From positions 14,849,220 to 14,913,219 of the forward strand of contig CM068839.1 in assembly GCA_028554795.2 (NCBI GenBank): DNA of 64,000 nucleotides. The letters are read 5' to 3'. Shown here in pieces: positions 1 through 12,649 of the stretch. The notes below the pieces were generated by a model that did no database searches, was not told the DNA's origin, and saw only the letters and a program-made list of their open reading frames with translations. Source of the stretch: Sinohyriopsis cumingii (Eukaryota; Mollusca; Bivalvia; Unionida; Unionidae). A program made the translations under genes and the position numbers. Every line of letters begins with the position of its first letter. Position 1 is the stretch's first letter.

Positions 1-307
1 CTATTATATATACAAAAGATGACAACTGAAGTATATTGTGCCATTCCAAAGCCAACAGCAAAGAAATGAAGAATTCTGTGCATCAATGAAGTCTGAGATT
101 CACGGCCTAGTGAAAACATTACATGCCTGATACAAGGGATATGTTTATTATGGAGGCCAAGCCAAATTAATATATTTCTACAAACATGTCACATTCCAAA
201 GTCAATGTACTATGGTACTGGTTATCCATTAAAAATATCTAACTAACTTTTTTAAATAATTAGAATCTCTGTAGAGGACACTGTGGATATTAAAAGTTCA
301 AGGAAAA

Positions 308-605
308 TTGGAATAAATATAGATTACATCAGGATGATTGGAATAAATATAGATTACATCAGGATGATCGGAATAAATATAGATTACATCAGGGTGATTG
401 GAATAAATATAGATTACATCAGGTTGATTGGAATAAATATAGATTAAATCAGGGTGATTGGAATAAATATAGATTACATCAGGGTGATTGGAATAAATAT
501 AGATTACATCAGGGTGATTGGAATAAATATAGATTACATCAGGGTGATTGGAATAAATATAGATTACATCAGGGTGATTGGAATAAATATAGATTACATC
601 AGGGT
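308..605. repeat. Minisatellite, 30-bp unit, about 10 copies
   Basis: Ten head-to-tail copies of a 30-bp unit built on 'ggaataaatatagattaca' followed by 'tcagggtgatt'. The copies differ by only a few substitutions (aggatg, aggttg, agggtg, one attaaatc). Because 30 is a multiple of three, the array stays open on the minus strand as a 10-residue peptide repeat (HPDVIYIYSN); this looks like a consequence of unit length and not a gene. Confidence 0.95.
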
Positions 606-1240
606 TGCATTCAGCGAAGCTAGCAGCTAATTTTGGCACCTTGGATGGTGCATACAGTAAGACAGTATTAATACGTGGAATATTTGGTATTAGAAAATTA
701 ATCAGTGTCTACAAGACTGGAGACTGTAGAAAGGATCAAAAAAATATAACAACATATATGGATTTATAGCTCTAGACAAATGTTACAGAGTTCAACATTA
801 AAAAAAACCTAGATTTTCTTTGTGTATCATACATCTGATAATTACAAGTAATTTTCCACCATTTCTGGGTCACCTAAATATAACTAATATACATGGCAGA
901 AATTGACTATAAAATAATTAAACAATTTTCTGAGACTTTACCAATCTTGAGAGGTAGCAAGCTCAGAATAAAATATGCAAGGTAACTTGTTAATTTTCAC
1001 AGATCTCACTTATTACACAACATGTCTATGATAATAATAATAATATAACTTTCTTTACCAAGGTGGAATATAATTTAATTGGAATTAGGTCACCAGGTCA
1101 CTAATAAGCTTAGTCAACCATTCACAAGTTGTAATTCATTCTTATGCATATTTCTTGCTCATTATCCCACTCATCCAACATCTTGATAACAGAAGTCTAT
1201 TTAACAAGTCTGATAAAAAATTGATCAGAAAAATATTAGC
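606..1240. other. Unique AT-rich sequence, no gene seen
   Basis: No credible exon, RNA gene or transposon was recognised. The stretch contains only short AT-rich simple runs such as a (TAA)n tract near 1030-1045. Confidence 0.5.
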
Positions 1241-1366
1241 TTAAGTGTTGACAAACTCAGCCAATCAGATACAAGGTCACACTATTTAATATGCATAACT
1301 GTCTTAAGTGTTGACAAACTCAGCCAATCAGATACAAGGTCACACTATTTAATATGCATAACTGTC
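1241..1366. repeat. Exact 63-bp tandem duplication
   Basis: Two adjacent copies of a 63-bp segment beginning 'ttaagtgttgacaaactcag' and containing 'ccaatcagatacaagg' and 'atatgcat'. I see no difference between the copies, so the duplication is recent. A related 'agccaatcaga...atatgcaaa' string occurs near 20877-20920, suggesting the core belongs to a dispersed repeat. Confidence 0.9.
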
Positions 1367-2083
1367 TCTTATAATCAGTCTTGACCACCTCAGTGCACTT
1401 TCCTTATGAAACTCGTCTGAGATTTGATGGCACAAGTCCACTTCCTAGTTTGGTTGAAAATGGATCTGAAATATGGCGTCAAGAGTGATACCAAGCAATT
1501 GTTGATAGGCAAATGATACATGACACGTGATGCACAAGAGACATAGAACCATGCCATAAGTTCACATGGCCTTATGAACAGGTGAGATAAAGAAACAGAG
1601 TGCAGTAATTATTGTATATGTGTACCCAGAAATCTATACCAAATACCAGGTATCTGTGACCCATTTATTTAATATGAGACAAACTGATATTTTGATCAAG
1701 TCAATGGAATGTTGATCCCTGCAGGGAATGTCAAAAGCCTTCTTTCTGGGGGGTAAAATGACTTTAATTAAAAACAATATTGCAATACTGTCCTTCATCA
1801 AATGTCTCTCCTAGCCAGATAGCTTCTTATCTGAATGCAACCCTCCCTGCCCTGCGATAAACAAAGTTTACAGTTGTATCTGATCAATGATAATGGAAAA
1901 TCTAGCTACAGAGATTTGCCTCATCATCCAACCTTAATTTTGACTGCTGATTGCTGGAAGATAATATAATTATTAATATCATGACAGTTATTATACGAAA
2001 ATTCAAGTCCCTTGGTATTAACCATTGTTACAATGTTTCTCTGTATTTGGATCCTAAAAAAGCTGTTTGCTGCTTCATAACCC
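1367..2083. other. Unique AT-rich sequence, no gene seen
   Basis: No exon with convincing splice sites and no recognisable mobile element was found on either strand. Confidence 0.5.
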
Positions 2084-2141
2084 AAAACAAAATCATACAA
2101 GCAAAATTTGTAAAAACAAAATCATACAAACAAAATTTGTA
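2084..2141. repeat. 29-bp tandem duplication
   Basis: Two adjacent copies of a 29-bp A-rich unit (aaaacaaaatcatacaagc...), differing at one position. Confidence 0.8.
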
Positions 2142-2218
2142 AAAACAAAACTTAATTTGAAGTTCAAGATAATTAAACAAGTTCCATGACATTTAAATAT
2201 ATATCATTCATTGATGCC

Positions 2219-2545
2219 TTAAATAAATATTATATATCTAGACTGGCTAGATAAAAAAGGGTAAATAAATATTATATATCTAGACTGACTAAATAAAAAA
2301 GGGTAAATAAATATTATATATCTAGACTGACTAAATAAAAAAGGGTAAATAAATATTAATTATCTAGATTGACTAAATAAAAAAGGGCAAATAAATATTA
2401 TATATCTAGACTGACTAAATAGAAAAGGGTAAATAAATATATCTAGACTGACTAAATAGAAAAGGGTAAATAAATATATCTAGACTGACTAAACAGAAAG
2501 GCTAAATAAATATTTTTGTATTTCTAGCCTAAGTAGAAAGGTTAA
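2219..2545. repeat. Minisatellite, about 42-bp unit, 7-8 copies
   Basis: Tandem copies of a unit made of 'taaataaatattatatatct' plus 'agactgactaaataaaaaag'. Later copies lose part of the AT tract and shrink to 35-40 bp, so the array decays from left to right. Confidence 0.9.
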
Positions 2546-2687
2546 ATAAAAATAAAAATTGTTGGCATTATATTTCTGACATAAGTTTTGACTGTATGAC
2601 TCGAATCATGATACACTAATACATGTCAACTTTATTTACAGAAGATATTAAATCAAAAATTAAACCCATATTCAGTTGGAAATACCA

Positions 2688-2893
2688 TATATACTTGCTT
2701 ATAAGCCAAGCCCAACTGCAAACTGTACAGACCAAGATCTGCCATCATTTAATGCATCAGCAGATTTGGGTCTGTGTGTTATGTGTAATCAGTAGAACAA
2801 ACAATACAGATCCTGGTCTGCAGGTGCATTATGCTACAGCAGATCAGGATCTTTTTTCTCTGCAATTTGCCTCAACTTATAAGCAAGTATATA
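2688..2893. mobile_element. TIR MITE, family A copy 1
   Basis: A 206-bp element with perfect 18-bp terminal inverted repeats: 'tatatacttgcttataag' at 2688-2705 and its reverse complement at 2876-2893. The interior is itself partly palindromic, with 'agatctgccatc' in the left half and 'gcagatcaggat' in the right half. Two more copies lie at 27815-28020 and 52382-52583. It has no coding capacity. The TA-rich ends would fit a Tc1/mariner-type non-autonomous element, but the superfamily is a guess. The open frame spanning 2623-2982 is incidental. Confidence 0.8.
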
Positions 2894-3776
2894 GGTACTC
2901 TAGCTCTCAGAGGACAAGCCCAATTATAAGGAATCTGAAACTGAATTTTCAATTAGAGTTATCTCTCTGCAACAAAATCTGAAAGCAGCATCTCAAAGTA
3001 AAATTATGTCTTTGAGGATGGTTTTGATATTTTTGACTCATGATTCAAGATAGCATTGCATGTGTTGGTTTGTTAAGATGACAGTGCATTGGTACCATAT
3101 TTTGATCACTGTGAAGCTCTTCTGGCAATTTACAATAATTTTTATGGAAACATGCAGACAGTAAAAAGTCACCTATAATATAAAGAGATATATAATGGAG
3201 AAAAAGCATATTTACTGAAAGACTGATACTGTCATCTGCTTTCATAAACCATCAGTGTCGGTTTTCTTGTAATCAAACATGCTTTGAATGACTTCAAGCC
3301 CCAAACTATCAATCCATAATAAAACTGTACAACAGGAGAAAAATTACAGCAATACAAGTGTAAATAAAAATCTATAATCATTCAAGGTATATCTTAGTAC
3401 ACCAAGAATACCTCAAAAATGAAAACAAGAGAAAAAGATCATCGAGCACTAATGTGGTCCTAATCAGAAAAAGTATACACACTGGCTCAATCAAATCTTT
3501 ACTGAACAAAGTAACAGAGTATTATAATGCAATCCAAATATCTGTTCCTTGTGTTACACTGCAATGTAATTTTATTTGTAAGAATAAGAATCATTATTCA
3601 CTATCAAGCCCATCAACATACTGCTTCCCATTTTATAATGCAGGTATGGTCATAAATCTGTTATTTTATTTAAATTGGATTCATCATTACTGACCTTATT
3701 TTCACCCCATTTTAGTCCTTGGCTAATAAAAACCAATTAGTATCTACCTTTACACTATTATATTGCCTACCTTTGT
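2894..3776. other. Unique sequence, no gene seen
   Basis: AT-rich, mostly non-repetitive sequence between the MITE and the 48-bp array. Short open frames (3045-3245 minus, 3454-3693 plus) have no recognisable domain, and I see no support for coding. Confidence 0.5.
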
Positions 3777-6700
3777 GCTTTTATGACTGTCTTGATGGGA
3801 CATGCCTTGATGGGACATGTCTTGATGGGACATGTCTTGATGGGACATGTCTTGGTATAAGGCTTCATCATTTTTATGACTGCCTTGATGGGACATGCCT
3901 TGGTATAAGGCTTCATCACTTTTATGACTGCCTTGATGGGACATGTCTTGGTATAAGGCTTCATCATTTTTATGACTGCCTTGATGGACATGCCTTGGCA
4001 TAAGGCTTCATCACTTTTACGACTGCCTTGATGGGACATGCCTTGGCATAAGGCTTCATCACTTTTATGACTGCCTTGATGGACATGCCTTGGTATAAGG
4101 CTTCATCACTTTTATGACTGCCTTGATGGGACATGCCTTGGCATAAGGCTTCATCACTTTTATGACTGCCTTGATGGGACATGCCTTGGCATAAGGCTTC
4201 ATCACTTTTATGACTGCCTTGATGGGACATGCCTTGGTATAAGGCTTCATCACTTTTATGACTGCCTTGATGGGACATGCCTTGGCATAAGGCTTCATCA
4301 CTTTTATGACTGCCTTGATGGGACATGCCTTTGTATAAGGCTTCATCACTTTTATGACTGCCTTGATGGGACATGCCTTGGTATAAGGCTTCATCACTGT
4401 TATGACTACTTTCATGGGACATGCCTTGGTATAAGGCAACATCACTTTTATGACTGCCTTGATGGGACTTGCCTTGGTATAAGGCTTCATCACTTTTATG
4501 ACTGCCTTGATGGGACTTGCCTTGGTATAAGGCTTCATCACTTTTATGACTGCCTTGATGGGACATGCCTTGGCATAAGGCTTCATCACTTTTATGACTG
4601 CCTTGATGGGACATGTCTTGGTATAAGGCTTCATCACTTTTATGACTGCCTTGATGGACATGCCTTGGTATAAGGCTTCATCACTTTTATGACTGCCTTG
4701 ATGGGACATGCCTTGGCATAAGGCTTCATCACTTTTATGACTGCCTTGATGGGACATGCCTTGGTATAAGGCTTCATCACTTTTATGAATGCCTTGATGG
4801 GACATGCCTTGGCATAAGGCTTCATCACTTTTATGACTGCCTTGATGGGACATGCCTTGGCATAAGGCTTCATCACTTTTATGACTGCCTTGATGGGACA
4901 TGCCTTGGCATAAGGGTTCATCACTTTTATGACTGCCTTGATGGGACATGCCTTGGCATAAGGCTTCATCACTTTTATGACTGCCTTGATGGGACATGCC
5001 TTTGTATAAGGCTTCATCACTTTTATGACTGCCTTGATGGGACATGCCTTGGTATAAGGCTTCATCACTGTTATGACTACTTTGATGGGACATGCCTTGG
5101 TATAAGGCAACATCACTTTTATGACTGCCTTGATGGGACTTGCCTTGGTATAAGGCTTCATCACTTTTATGACTGCCTTGATGGGACTTGCCTTGGCATA
5201 AGGCTTCATCACTTTTATGACTGCCTTGATGGGATATGCCTTGGTATAAGGCTTCATCACTTTTATGACTGCCTTGATGGAACATGCCTTTGTATAAGGC
5301 AACATCACTTTTATGACTGCCTTGATGGGACTTGCCTTGGTATAAGGCTTCATCACTTTTATGACTGCCTTGATGGGACTTGCCTTGGCATAAGGCTTCA
5401 TCACTTTTATGACTGCCTTGATGGGACTTGCCTTGGCATAAGGCTTCATCACTTTTATGACTACTTTGATGGGACATGCCTTGGTATAAGGCAACATCAC
5501 TTTTATGACTGCCTTGATGGGACTTGCCTTGGTATAAGGCTTCATCACTTTTATGACTGCCTTGATGGGACTTGCCTTGGCATAAGGCTTCATCACTTTT
5601 ATGACTGCCTTGATGGGATATGCCTTGGTATAAGGCTTCATCACTTTTATGACTGCCTTGATGGAACATGCCTTTGTATAAGGCTTCATCACTTTTATGA
5701 CTGCCTTGATGGGACATGTCTTGGTATAAGGCTTCATCATTTTTATGACTGCCTTGATGGACATGCCTTGGTATAAGGCTTCATCACTTTTATGACTGCC
5801 TTGATGGGACATGCCTTGGCATAAGACTTCATCACTTTTATGACTGCCTTGATGGGACATGTCTTGGCATAAGGCTTCATCACTTTTATGACTGCCTTGA
5901 TGGGACATGTCTTGGCATAAGGCTTCATCACTTTTATGACTGCCTTGATGGGACATGCCTTGGCATAAGGCTTCATCACTTTTATGACTGCCTTGATGGG
6001 ACATGCCTTGGCATAATGCTTCATCACTTTTATGACTGTCTTGATGGGACATGCCTTGATGGGACATGTCTTGATGGGACATGCCTTGGCATAAGGCTTC
6101 ATCACTTTTATGACTGCTTTGATGGGACATGCCTTGGTATAAGGCAACATCACTTTTATGACTGCTTTGATGGGACATGCCTTGGTATAAGGCTTCATCA
6201 CTTTTATGACTGCCTTGATGGGACATGCCTTGGTATAAGGCTTCATCACTTTTATGACTGCTTTGATGGGACATGCCTTGGTATAAGGCTTCATCACTTT
6301 TATGACTGCTTTGATGGGACATGCCTTGGTATAAGGCAACATCACTTTTATGACTGCTTTGATGGGATATGCCTTGGTATAAGGCTTCATCACTTTTATG
6401 ACTGCCTTGATGGGACATGCCTTGGTATAAGGCTTCATCACTTTTATGACTGCCTTGATGGGACATGCCTTGGTATAAGGCTTCATCACTTTTATGACTG
6501 CTTTGATGGGACATGCCTTGGTATAAGGCAACATCACTTTTATGACTGCCTTGATGGGACATGCCTTGGTATAAGGCTTCATCACTTTTATGACTGCCTT
6601 GATGGGATATGCCTTGGTATAAGGCTTCATGACTTGTATGACTACCTTGATGGAACATGCCTTTGTATAAGGCTTCATCACTTTTATGACTGCCTTGATG

Positions 6701-7365
6701 GGACATGCCTTGGCATAATGCTTCGTCACTTTTATGACTGCCTTGATGGGACATGTCTTGGCATAAGGCTTCATCACTTTTATGACTGCCTTGATGGGAC
6801 ATGCCTTGGCATAAGGCTTCATCACTTTTATGACTGCCTTGATGGGACATGCCTTGGCATAAGGCTTCATCACTTTTATGACTGCCTTGATGGGACATGC
6901 CTTGGTATAAGGCTTCATCACTTTTATGACTGCTTTTATGGGACATGCCTTGGCATAAGGCAACATCACTTTTATGACTGCCTTGATGGGATATGCCTTG
7001 GTATAAGGCTTCATCACTTGTATGACTGCCTTGATGGAACATGCCTTTGTATAAGGCTTCATCACTTCTATGACTGCCTTGATTGGACATGCCTTTGTAT
7101 AAGGCTTCATCACTTTTATGACTGCCTTGATGGGACATGCCTTGGTATAAGGCTTCATCACTTTTATGACTGCTTTGATGGGACATGCCTTGGTATAAGG
7201 CAACATCACTTTTATGACTGCCTTGATGGGATATGCCTTGGTATAAGGCTTCATCACTTGTATGACTGCCTTGATGGAACATGCCTTTGTATAAGGCTTC
7301 ATCACTTTTATGACTGCCTTGATGGGACATGCCTTGGTATAAGGCTCCATCGCTTTATAATGCTA
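3777..7365. repeat. Large minisatellite, 48-bp unit, about 75 copies
   Basis: Continuous head-to-tail array of a 48-bp unit: 'ttggtataaggcttcatcac' + 'ttttatgactgccttgatgg' + 'gacatgcc'. Variant positions (tataagg/cataagg, gcttc/gcaac, acatg/acttg/atatg, ctgcc/ctact) recur in the same order in different parts, showing higher-order duplication of blocks. A 15-bp sub-repeat (cttgatgggacatgt) is amplified at both ends (3793-3850 and 6040-6085). Because 48 is divisible by three, several frames stay open on both strands: minus-strand MSHQGSHKSDEALYQG, minus-strand IKAVIKVMKPYTKACP, and a plus-strand frame giving HHFYDCLDGTCLGIRL, up to 896 codons. Single-base deletions (gatggacat for gatgggacat, near 3985, 4080, 4655 and 5755) switch the minus-strand frames. 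The equal openness of unrelated frames argues against protein coding. Confidence 0.95.
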
Positions 7366-7486
7366 GTCATTTTTGTAGCTTCCATGAATGGCATTATAAA
7401 ATGGGATCACTGTATAAATGACTGAAAACTATTCCATTGTGTCTCAAATGGACAGATGTTTTGGTTGACCAGTCAGAATAGGGTTT

Positions 7487-7542
7487 GGTACATGGTACAT
7501 CCAACCATGTTAATGGTACATGGTAAATCCAACCATGTTAAT
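7487..7542. repeat. 28-bp tandem duplication
   Basis: Two adjacent copies of 'ggtacatggtacatccaacc' + 'atgttaat', with one substitution. Confidence 0.85.
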
Positions 7543-7654
7543 TTCAGTAATATGCTTTCTAGTGAGCTAAAAACTGCAGTCCTAGAACTGCCATCTCAAA
7601 ATGCACAGGTATGTCAGGATCTATACTGTTCACTTGAAAGTTGGAAAACAATCA

Positions 7655-8410
7655 GTGAGTCTGATGCTTGCTTGAAAACATTCATGTAAGCACAATGAGC
7701 AGAGTAGACCCTGATCTATTGATGCCTTGCTGATGGAGTCTGGTGTTTGACTGAAATCAATCATGTAAGTAGAACAGAGTAGACCCTGATCTATTGATGC
7801 CTTGCTGATGGAGTCTGGTGTTTGATTGAAATCAATCATTTAAGTAGAACAGAGTAGACCCTGACCTATTGATTCATTATTGATCTGGGTGTCTGGTGTT
7901 TGTTGAAATTTAAATATAAAACACAAGGTAGACCTTGATCTACTGGTGTATTATTGATCTGCGTCTCTGGTATTTCTTTGAAATCATACATTTAAGTGCA
8001 ATGATCTGCAAGACCCTGCTTTGCTTGTGCGTTGTTGATTTTAGTGTCTGTTTTTTTTTTAATTTTTTAATCATCCATATAAGTAGAATAGATATATCCT
8101 TGATAGCTGGTGCATTATTGATATGTGCGCCTTGTGTTTGAAATCATACATACAAGTAGAATGAATAGACAGACCCTGGTCTGTTGATCAGGGTGTCTGT
8201 TGTCTTTTCTCTTTAGATCATCCATATATAAGTAGAATAGACAGACCCTTGTCAGCTGGTGCATTAATGATATGAGTGTCTTGTGTTAGAAATCATACAT
8301 TCAAGTAGAATGAATAGATACACCCTGGTCTGACAGTGCATTATTGATATGAGTGTCTTGTGAAATCAAATACAGAAGTCGAATGAAAAGAGTAAAGTCT
8401 GATCTGATTG
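7655..8410. repeat. Degenerate tandem repeat, about 75-bp unit
   Basis: About ten diverged copies of a ~75-bp unit with the landmarks 'gtagaccctgatct', 'tgcattattgatatgagtgt' and 'gaaatcatacatttaagtag'. The first three copies (7704, 7779, 7854) are exactly 75 bp apart; the rest are eroded and vary in length. The core 'gaccctgatctg' resembles the interior of the MITE family found at 2688, 27815 and 52382. Confidence 0.85.
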
Positions 8411-8929
8411 TGTGCTATTCAAGTTTTCAGTAAAGTAAATAGATTTCAGTAATAGAATATGTAAAGGGGACATAATTTATTGGCAGAAACAAGATATTGT
8501 TGAGTTGTTGCCCATTAATTAGGAGCCTGATCACTGAATTTTCCTATCTCACATTAATATACACTGTTGATCCTATTTCTCACATTCCCAGTTTGAAGCA
8601 AAATAATATAGTACAAGAATTAAAAGCAGTGTAATAACTGAAAACTTTTGATCTCAAGACGAGTACAAAATTTTGGTTTACACTGAGAAGACCATTGTAA
8701 ACTAGGAAGACTGACAGATAACATCAGTTAAAACAACATGAAAATAGCAGACAAAGCGATGCTATGTACACTATGACATCAAAGAAACAAGTTAATATAG
8801 TGATGCACCAATAAAAATGCTAGTGTTGTGTTAAGTAAAGAAGAACAGCCATGTTTGAGCAAGAATTTTAAAAAATCTCTTTATATTCATAGGGGATGTG
8901 AGAATATACCATCTAGCCTTATTTAAATA
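8411..8929. other. Unique AT-rich sequence, no gene seen
   Basis: No exon, RNA gene or transposon recognised. Confidence 0.5.
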
Positions 8930-9755
8930 GGTGTATTAAGATGTACAGTCTAACCATAACCAATTAGGTATATTAAGTTGTACAGTCTAAACTTAACCAA
9001 GTATGGGTATTAAGATGTGCAGTCTAATATTAACCAGTTAGGGGTATTAAGATGTACAGTCTAACCTTAACCAAGCATGGTATTAAGATGCATAGTCTAA
9101 TCATAACCAAGTAGGGGTATTTAGATGTACAGTCTAACCTTAACCAAGTATGGTATTAAGATGTATAGTCTAACCATAACCAAGTAGGGGTATTTAGATG
9201 TACAGTCTAACCTTAACCAAGTAGAGGTATTAAGATGTAAAGTCTAACCTTTAAAAAGTAGTGCTATTTACATATACAGTCTAACCATAACAAGTAGTGG
9301 TATTTAGATGCACAGTCTAATATTCTTAACCAAGTAGGGGCATTAAGATTTACAGTCTAACCATAACCATGTAGGATTATTAAGATGTACAGTCCAGCCA
9401 TAACCAAGTAGGGGTATTAAGATGTACAGTCTAATCTTAATCAAGTACTGATGTATTAAAATGTACAGTCTAATCTTAACCAAGTAGGGGTATTAAGATG
9501 TACAGTCTAACAATAACGTAGCATGGGTACTAAGATGTACAGTCTGACCTTAACCAGTACAGTCTAACAATAACTAAGCAGGGGTACTAAGATGTACAGT
9601 CTGACCTTAACCAGTACAGTCTAACCTTAACTAAGTAGGAGTATTAAGATGTACAGTCTAACCTTAACTATACAGGTGTATTAGGATGTAGTCTATCCTC
9701 AATCAAGAAGGTGTATTAAGATGTACAGTCTAACCTTAACCAAGTAGGGGTTTTA
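8930..9755. repeat. Minisatellite, about 38-bp unit, about 21 copies
   Basis: Tandem copies of 'gtattaagatgtacagtcta' + 'accttaaccaagtagggg'. Copies are moderately diverged, and several around 9540-9620 have lost half a unit. The array ends about 12 bp from the donor side of the putative short exon at 9767-9808. Confidence 0.92.
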
Positions 9756-9766
9756 AGTACACATAC

Positions 9767-9808
9767 CTGGCTTTGTTGAACTCTTGCTTACTGGATGAAG
9801 AAGTCTGT
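9767..9808 (-). CDS. Putative 42-bp exon, TTLL9-like gene, linker module 3
   Basis: On the minus strand the segment is preceded by a T-rich acceptor (ccttttttatag) and followed by a strong donor (CAG|gtatgtg). It is 42 bp long and reads as one leading base, 13 codons (QTSSSSKQEFNKA) and two trailing bases (AG). That phase matches the candidate exons at 23177-23218 and 32480-32524 and the conserved TTLL exon at 34540-34626, so all four could be joined without a frameshift. The encoded peptide is low-complexity, hydrophilic and has no recognisable domain. Being a multiple of three with identical end phases, it could be skipped freely. Assignment to the TTLL9-like transcript is inference from strand, order and phase. 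No downstream conserved exon is visible between here and base 1. Confidence 0.5.
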
Positions 9809-10058
9809 CTATAAAAAAGGCATAGTCAAAATACATAACTTGGAGATATTATTCAAGTCCCAATAAACAACATATCTCTTCTTCTCAGGGGTTATAATTT
9901 TACAGTAAATGTGCTTAAGGAAAGATGTTCATATCTTACAAATACTGACAAGCAGAGTCCAGCAAATATTAATTTCACATGAATAAATAATCATATAACA
10001 AGGAAATTCAGTGAATATTTTAAGCATGAATAGATTGGTGACGTCACCAAAAGTATAC

Positions 10059-10757
10059 AGTGATGAAATCTGACCATGACCCATATGACAAGGCTGTGGA
10101 TTTACTAGGCAGACATGGAGAATAACAAAGTGATGAAATCTGACCATGACCATTATGACAAGGCTGTGGATTTACTGGGCAGACATGGAGAGTAACAAAG
10201 TAATGAAATATGACCATGACCCATATGACAAGGCTGTGGATTTATTAGGCAGACATGGAGAGTAACAAAGTGATGAAATCTGACCATGACCCATATGACA
10301 AGGCTGTGGATTTACTATGCAGACATGGAGAGTAACAAAGTGATGAAATCTGACCATGACCCATATGACAAGGCTGTAGATTCACTAGGCAGACATGGAG
10401 AGTAACACAGTGATGAAATCTGACCATGACCCATATGACAAGGCTGTGGATTTACTAGGCAGACATGGAGAATAACAAAGTGATGAAATCTGACCATGAC
10501 CCATATGACAAGGCTGTGGATTCACTAGGCAGACATGGAGAGTAACAAAGTGATGAAATCTGACCATGACCCATATGACAAGGCTGTGGATTTACTGGGC
10601 AGACATGGAGAATAACAAAGTGATGAAATCTGACCATGACCCATATGACAAGGTTGTGGATTCACTAGGCAGACATGGAGAGTAACAAAGTAATGAAATC
10701 TGACCATGACCCATATGACAAGGCTGTGGAATTACTAGGCAGACGTGGAGAATAGCA
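10059..10757. repeat. Minisatellite, 70-bp unit, 10 copies
   Basis: Ten nearly identical 70-bp copies with the landmarks 'tgatgaaatctgaccatgac', 'ccatatgacaaggctgtgga' and 'tttactaggcagacatggag'. The low divergence points to recent homogenisation. Six overlapping 60-codon minus-strand frames in it are artefacts of the repeat. Confidence 0.95.
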
Positions 10758-12125
10758 AAGTTTCATGTCTCTGTCTCAAAGGTCATTAATATAAAAGTGC
10801 AGAAAAGAGGAAAGAATTGATCAATGGCCTTGACCTTGAAGATAAAATCAACATATGCCAAGAAACAAAGAAACAAAAGTGTACCATGGTTCATTCCTAA
10901 CCCTGATATAGCTTTTAAGATATAAGCAGAAACAAACACAACCATAAAATATATACCTTTTACTGAAAAAGCAACACTTCCTCTAGTTACAATAAACGTG
11001 TTAATGATATTTCATTAAATTTATCTTAAACTGCTCAAAAGTTAAGAAGAAGAAAGAGATGTTACTGAAATCAAATTTAGTGCCTTGCGACCTTGAATTT
11101 AATGATTAAATCCACACTATGATAATTGACAAACAATGCAAGTTTCATGCCTTAATCTCAAATGACCCCAATGTTAGAGAATGAAAAAGAAAGCATGAAT
11201 TAAATCTTATAAAATTGACCCTTGACCTTGACCTTGAATATAGGACCCCCAGTATGGTATGCAACATGCCAGCTAATGATGATGTACATGTATACCACGT
11301 TTCATTTCCTAAATGGCTCTTAAATTATAGAATGGAAAGGACAGTGTGATATAAAACTTAATAAACTGACCTTGAAGATAGGAACTCCAACGTGGTACAC
11401 AAGACACTTTTTAATGATAATGTATAACTATACCAAGTTTCATTCACAAAGCTGAAATGACTAAAAAGTTAAAGAGAGGAGAAAAATTCTAATAGAAATC
11501 TTAAGATATTAACCTGAGACCTTGACCTTAAAGAGAGAACTACAAATGTAACAAACAAAAAATGTCTTAATTATGATATATAAGTATTCTAAGTTTCATC
11601 CCTTAACCTCAAACAGTTCTAATGTTATAGAGCAGAATGGCAAGTATGATGGAAAACTTAAAATAATGAACTGTGACCTAGACCTTAAAAATAAACCAGC
11701 AACTGATAGGCAATACGCCTTCTAATGGTGATGTATAAGCATACCAAGTTCAATCCCCTGCTGATCTTAAACAGCTCTAAAGTTTATGACCAGAACATAA
11801 AATATTGAAATCTTAAAAGATTTACAATAACCTTGATCTTTATAATAGGACTTCCCAATATGATTCACAGCACACATTCTAATGATGATGTGCATATATA
11901 CCAGTCTGCATACCTTAATATTAAATGACTTCAATGACATAGAGTGGTTAACAAAGTGTGAGGGAAAACATAAAATAAACAGCTATGAACTTGACATTGA
12001 AAATAAGAACCCTAATCACGTATATGAGTTTCATCCCATAACTTCAAAGTTATAGAGCATAAATGAAAGTGTGATGGACAGGCAAATTGACAGATGGACG
12101 GAAGGCTCACTGGGTGATACGAAAA
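10758..12125. repeat. Degenerate ~150-bp tandem repeat family
   Basis: About seven strongly diverged units of ~140-160 bp. Each carries, in order, 'gaccttgaccttgaa', 'ataggaactccaa', 'aatgatgatgtata', 'ataccaagtttcatcc', 'cttaacctcaaatg', and 'agcagaa.ggaaagtgtga'. The final unit ends in 'gacagatggacggaaggctc', the type of tail seen in dispersed molluscan repeats with GACGGAC runs (recalled family resemblance, not searched). Confidence 0.7.
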
Positions 12126-12390
12126 ATACAGGGGAGAAATATAATTTACAAAATAAATAGATGAGTGGCTTAACAGGATAAAATACGGACAGTCCAACTT
12201 TAACATGAGTACTTTGCCCATCTCATAGCCATATTCCAACTAATAAAGGTTCATCAAAATATATGTTGAGGTTAAAAGGTCACAGCCTGGATAAGAAAAT
12301 ATGTCCCTGCCTTATATTACTCTTTACTGTGATCACAAACTTGTGGTAGGAGTATGACTCAATACATGAGACACACTCAGTCAAAATAAT

Positions 12391-12464
12391 TAAAAGGCTT
12401 TAGTTTCATTAAAACAATTTCATTTGTTAAAAGGCTTTAGTTTCATTAAAACAATTTCATTTGT
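12391..12464. repeat. 37-bp tandem duplication
   Basis: Two adjacent identical copies of 'taaaaggctttagtttcatt' + 'aaaacaatttcatttgt'. Confidence 0.85.
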
Positions 12465-12649
12465 TCAAATATTACACCCAAACATGGATAAAGACCATTG
12501 ACTTATATCTTCTCTTGCCATAAGCTTGACTCTAAGTCAGGCAACGTGGCTTTGATATTTGACACTCTCTATTATCATGATATATAACTGGACAAATTTC
12601 ATTATTCAGTCATTTTGCATTTTTCTTTGCAATCACCTTCATCTTCGGG

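Noticed and set aside
4640..7330. 896-codon minus-strand frame and other long frames in the 48-bp array as a repetitive protein gene
   Set aside because: Several unrelated frames on both strands are equally open because the unit is 48 bp. There are no flanking exons or unique terminal domains, and single-base deletions are tolerated.
3777..7365. CRISPR-like array
   Set aside because: Units are contiguous with no unique spacers, and the sequence is animal.
8796..8830. Minus-strand HFYWC string as the missing TTLL E-W-D-F-Y-W block
   Set aside because: The preceding Glu-Trp and following conserved residues are absent, and stops interrupt the frame on the upstream side.
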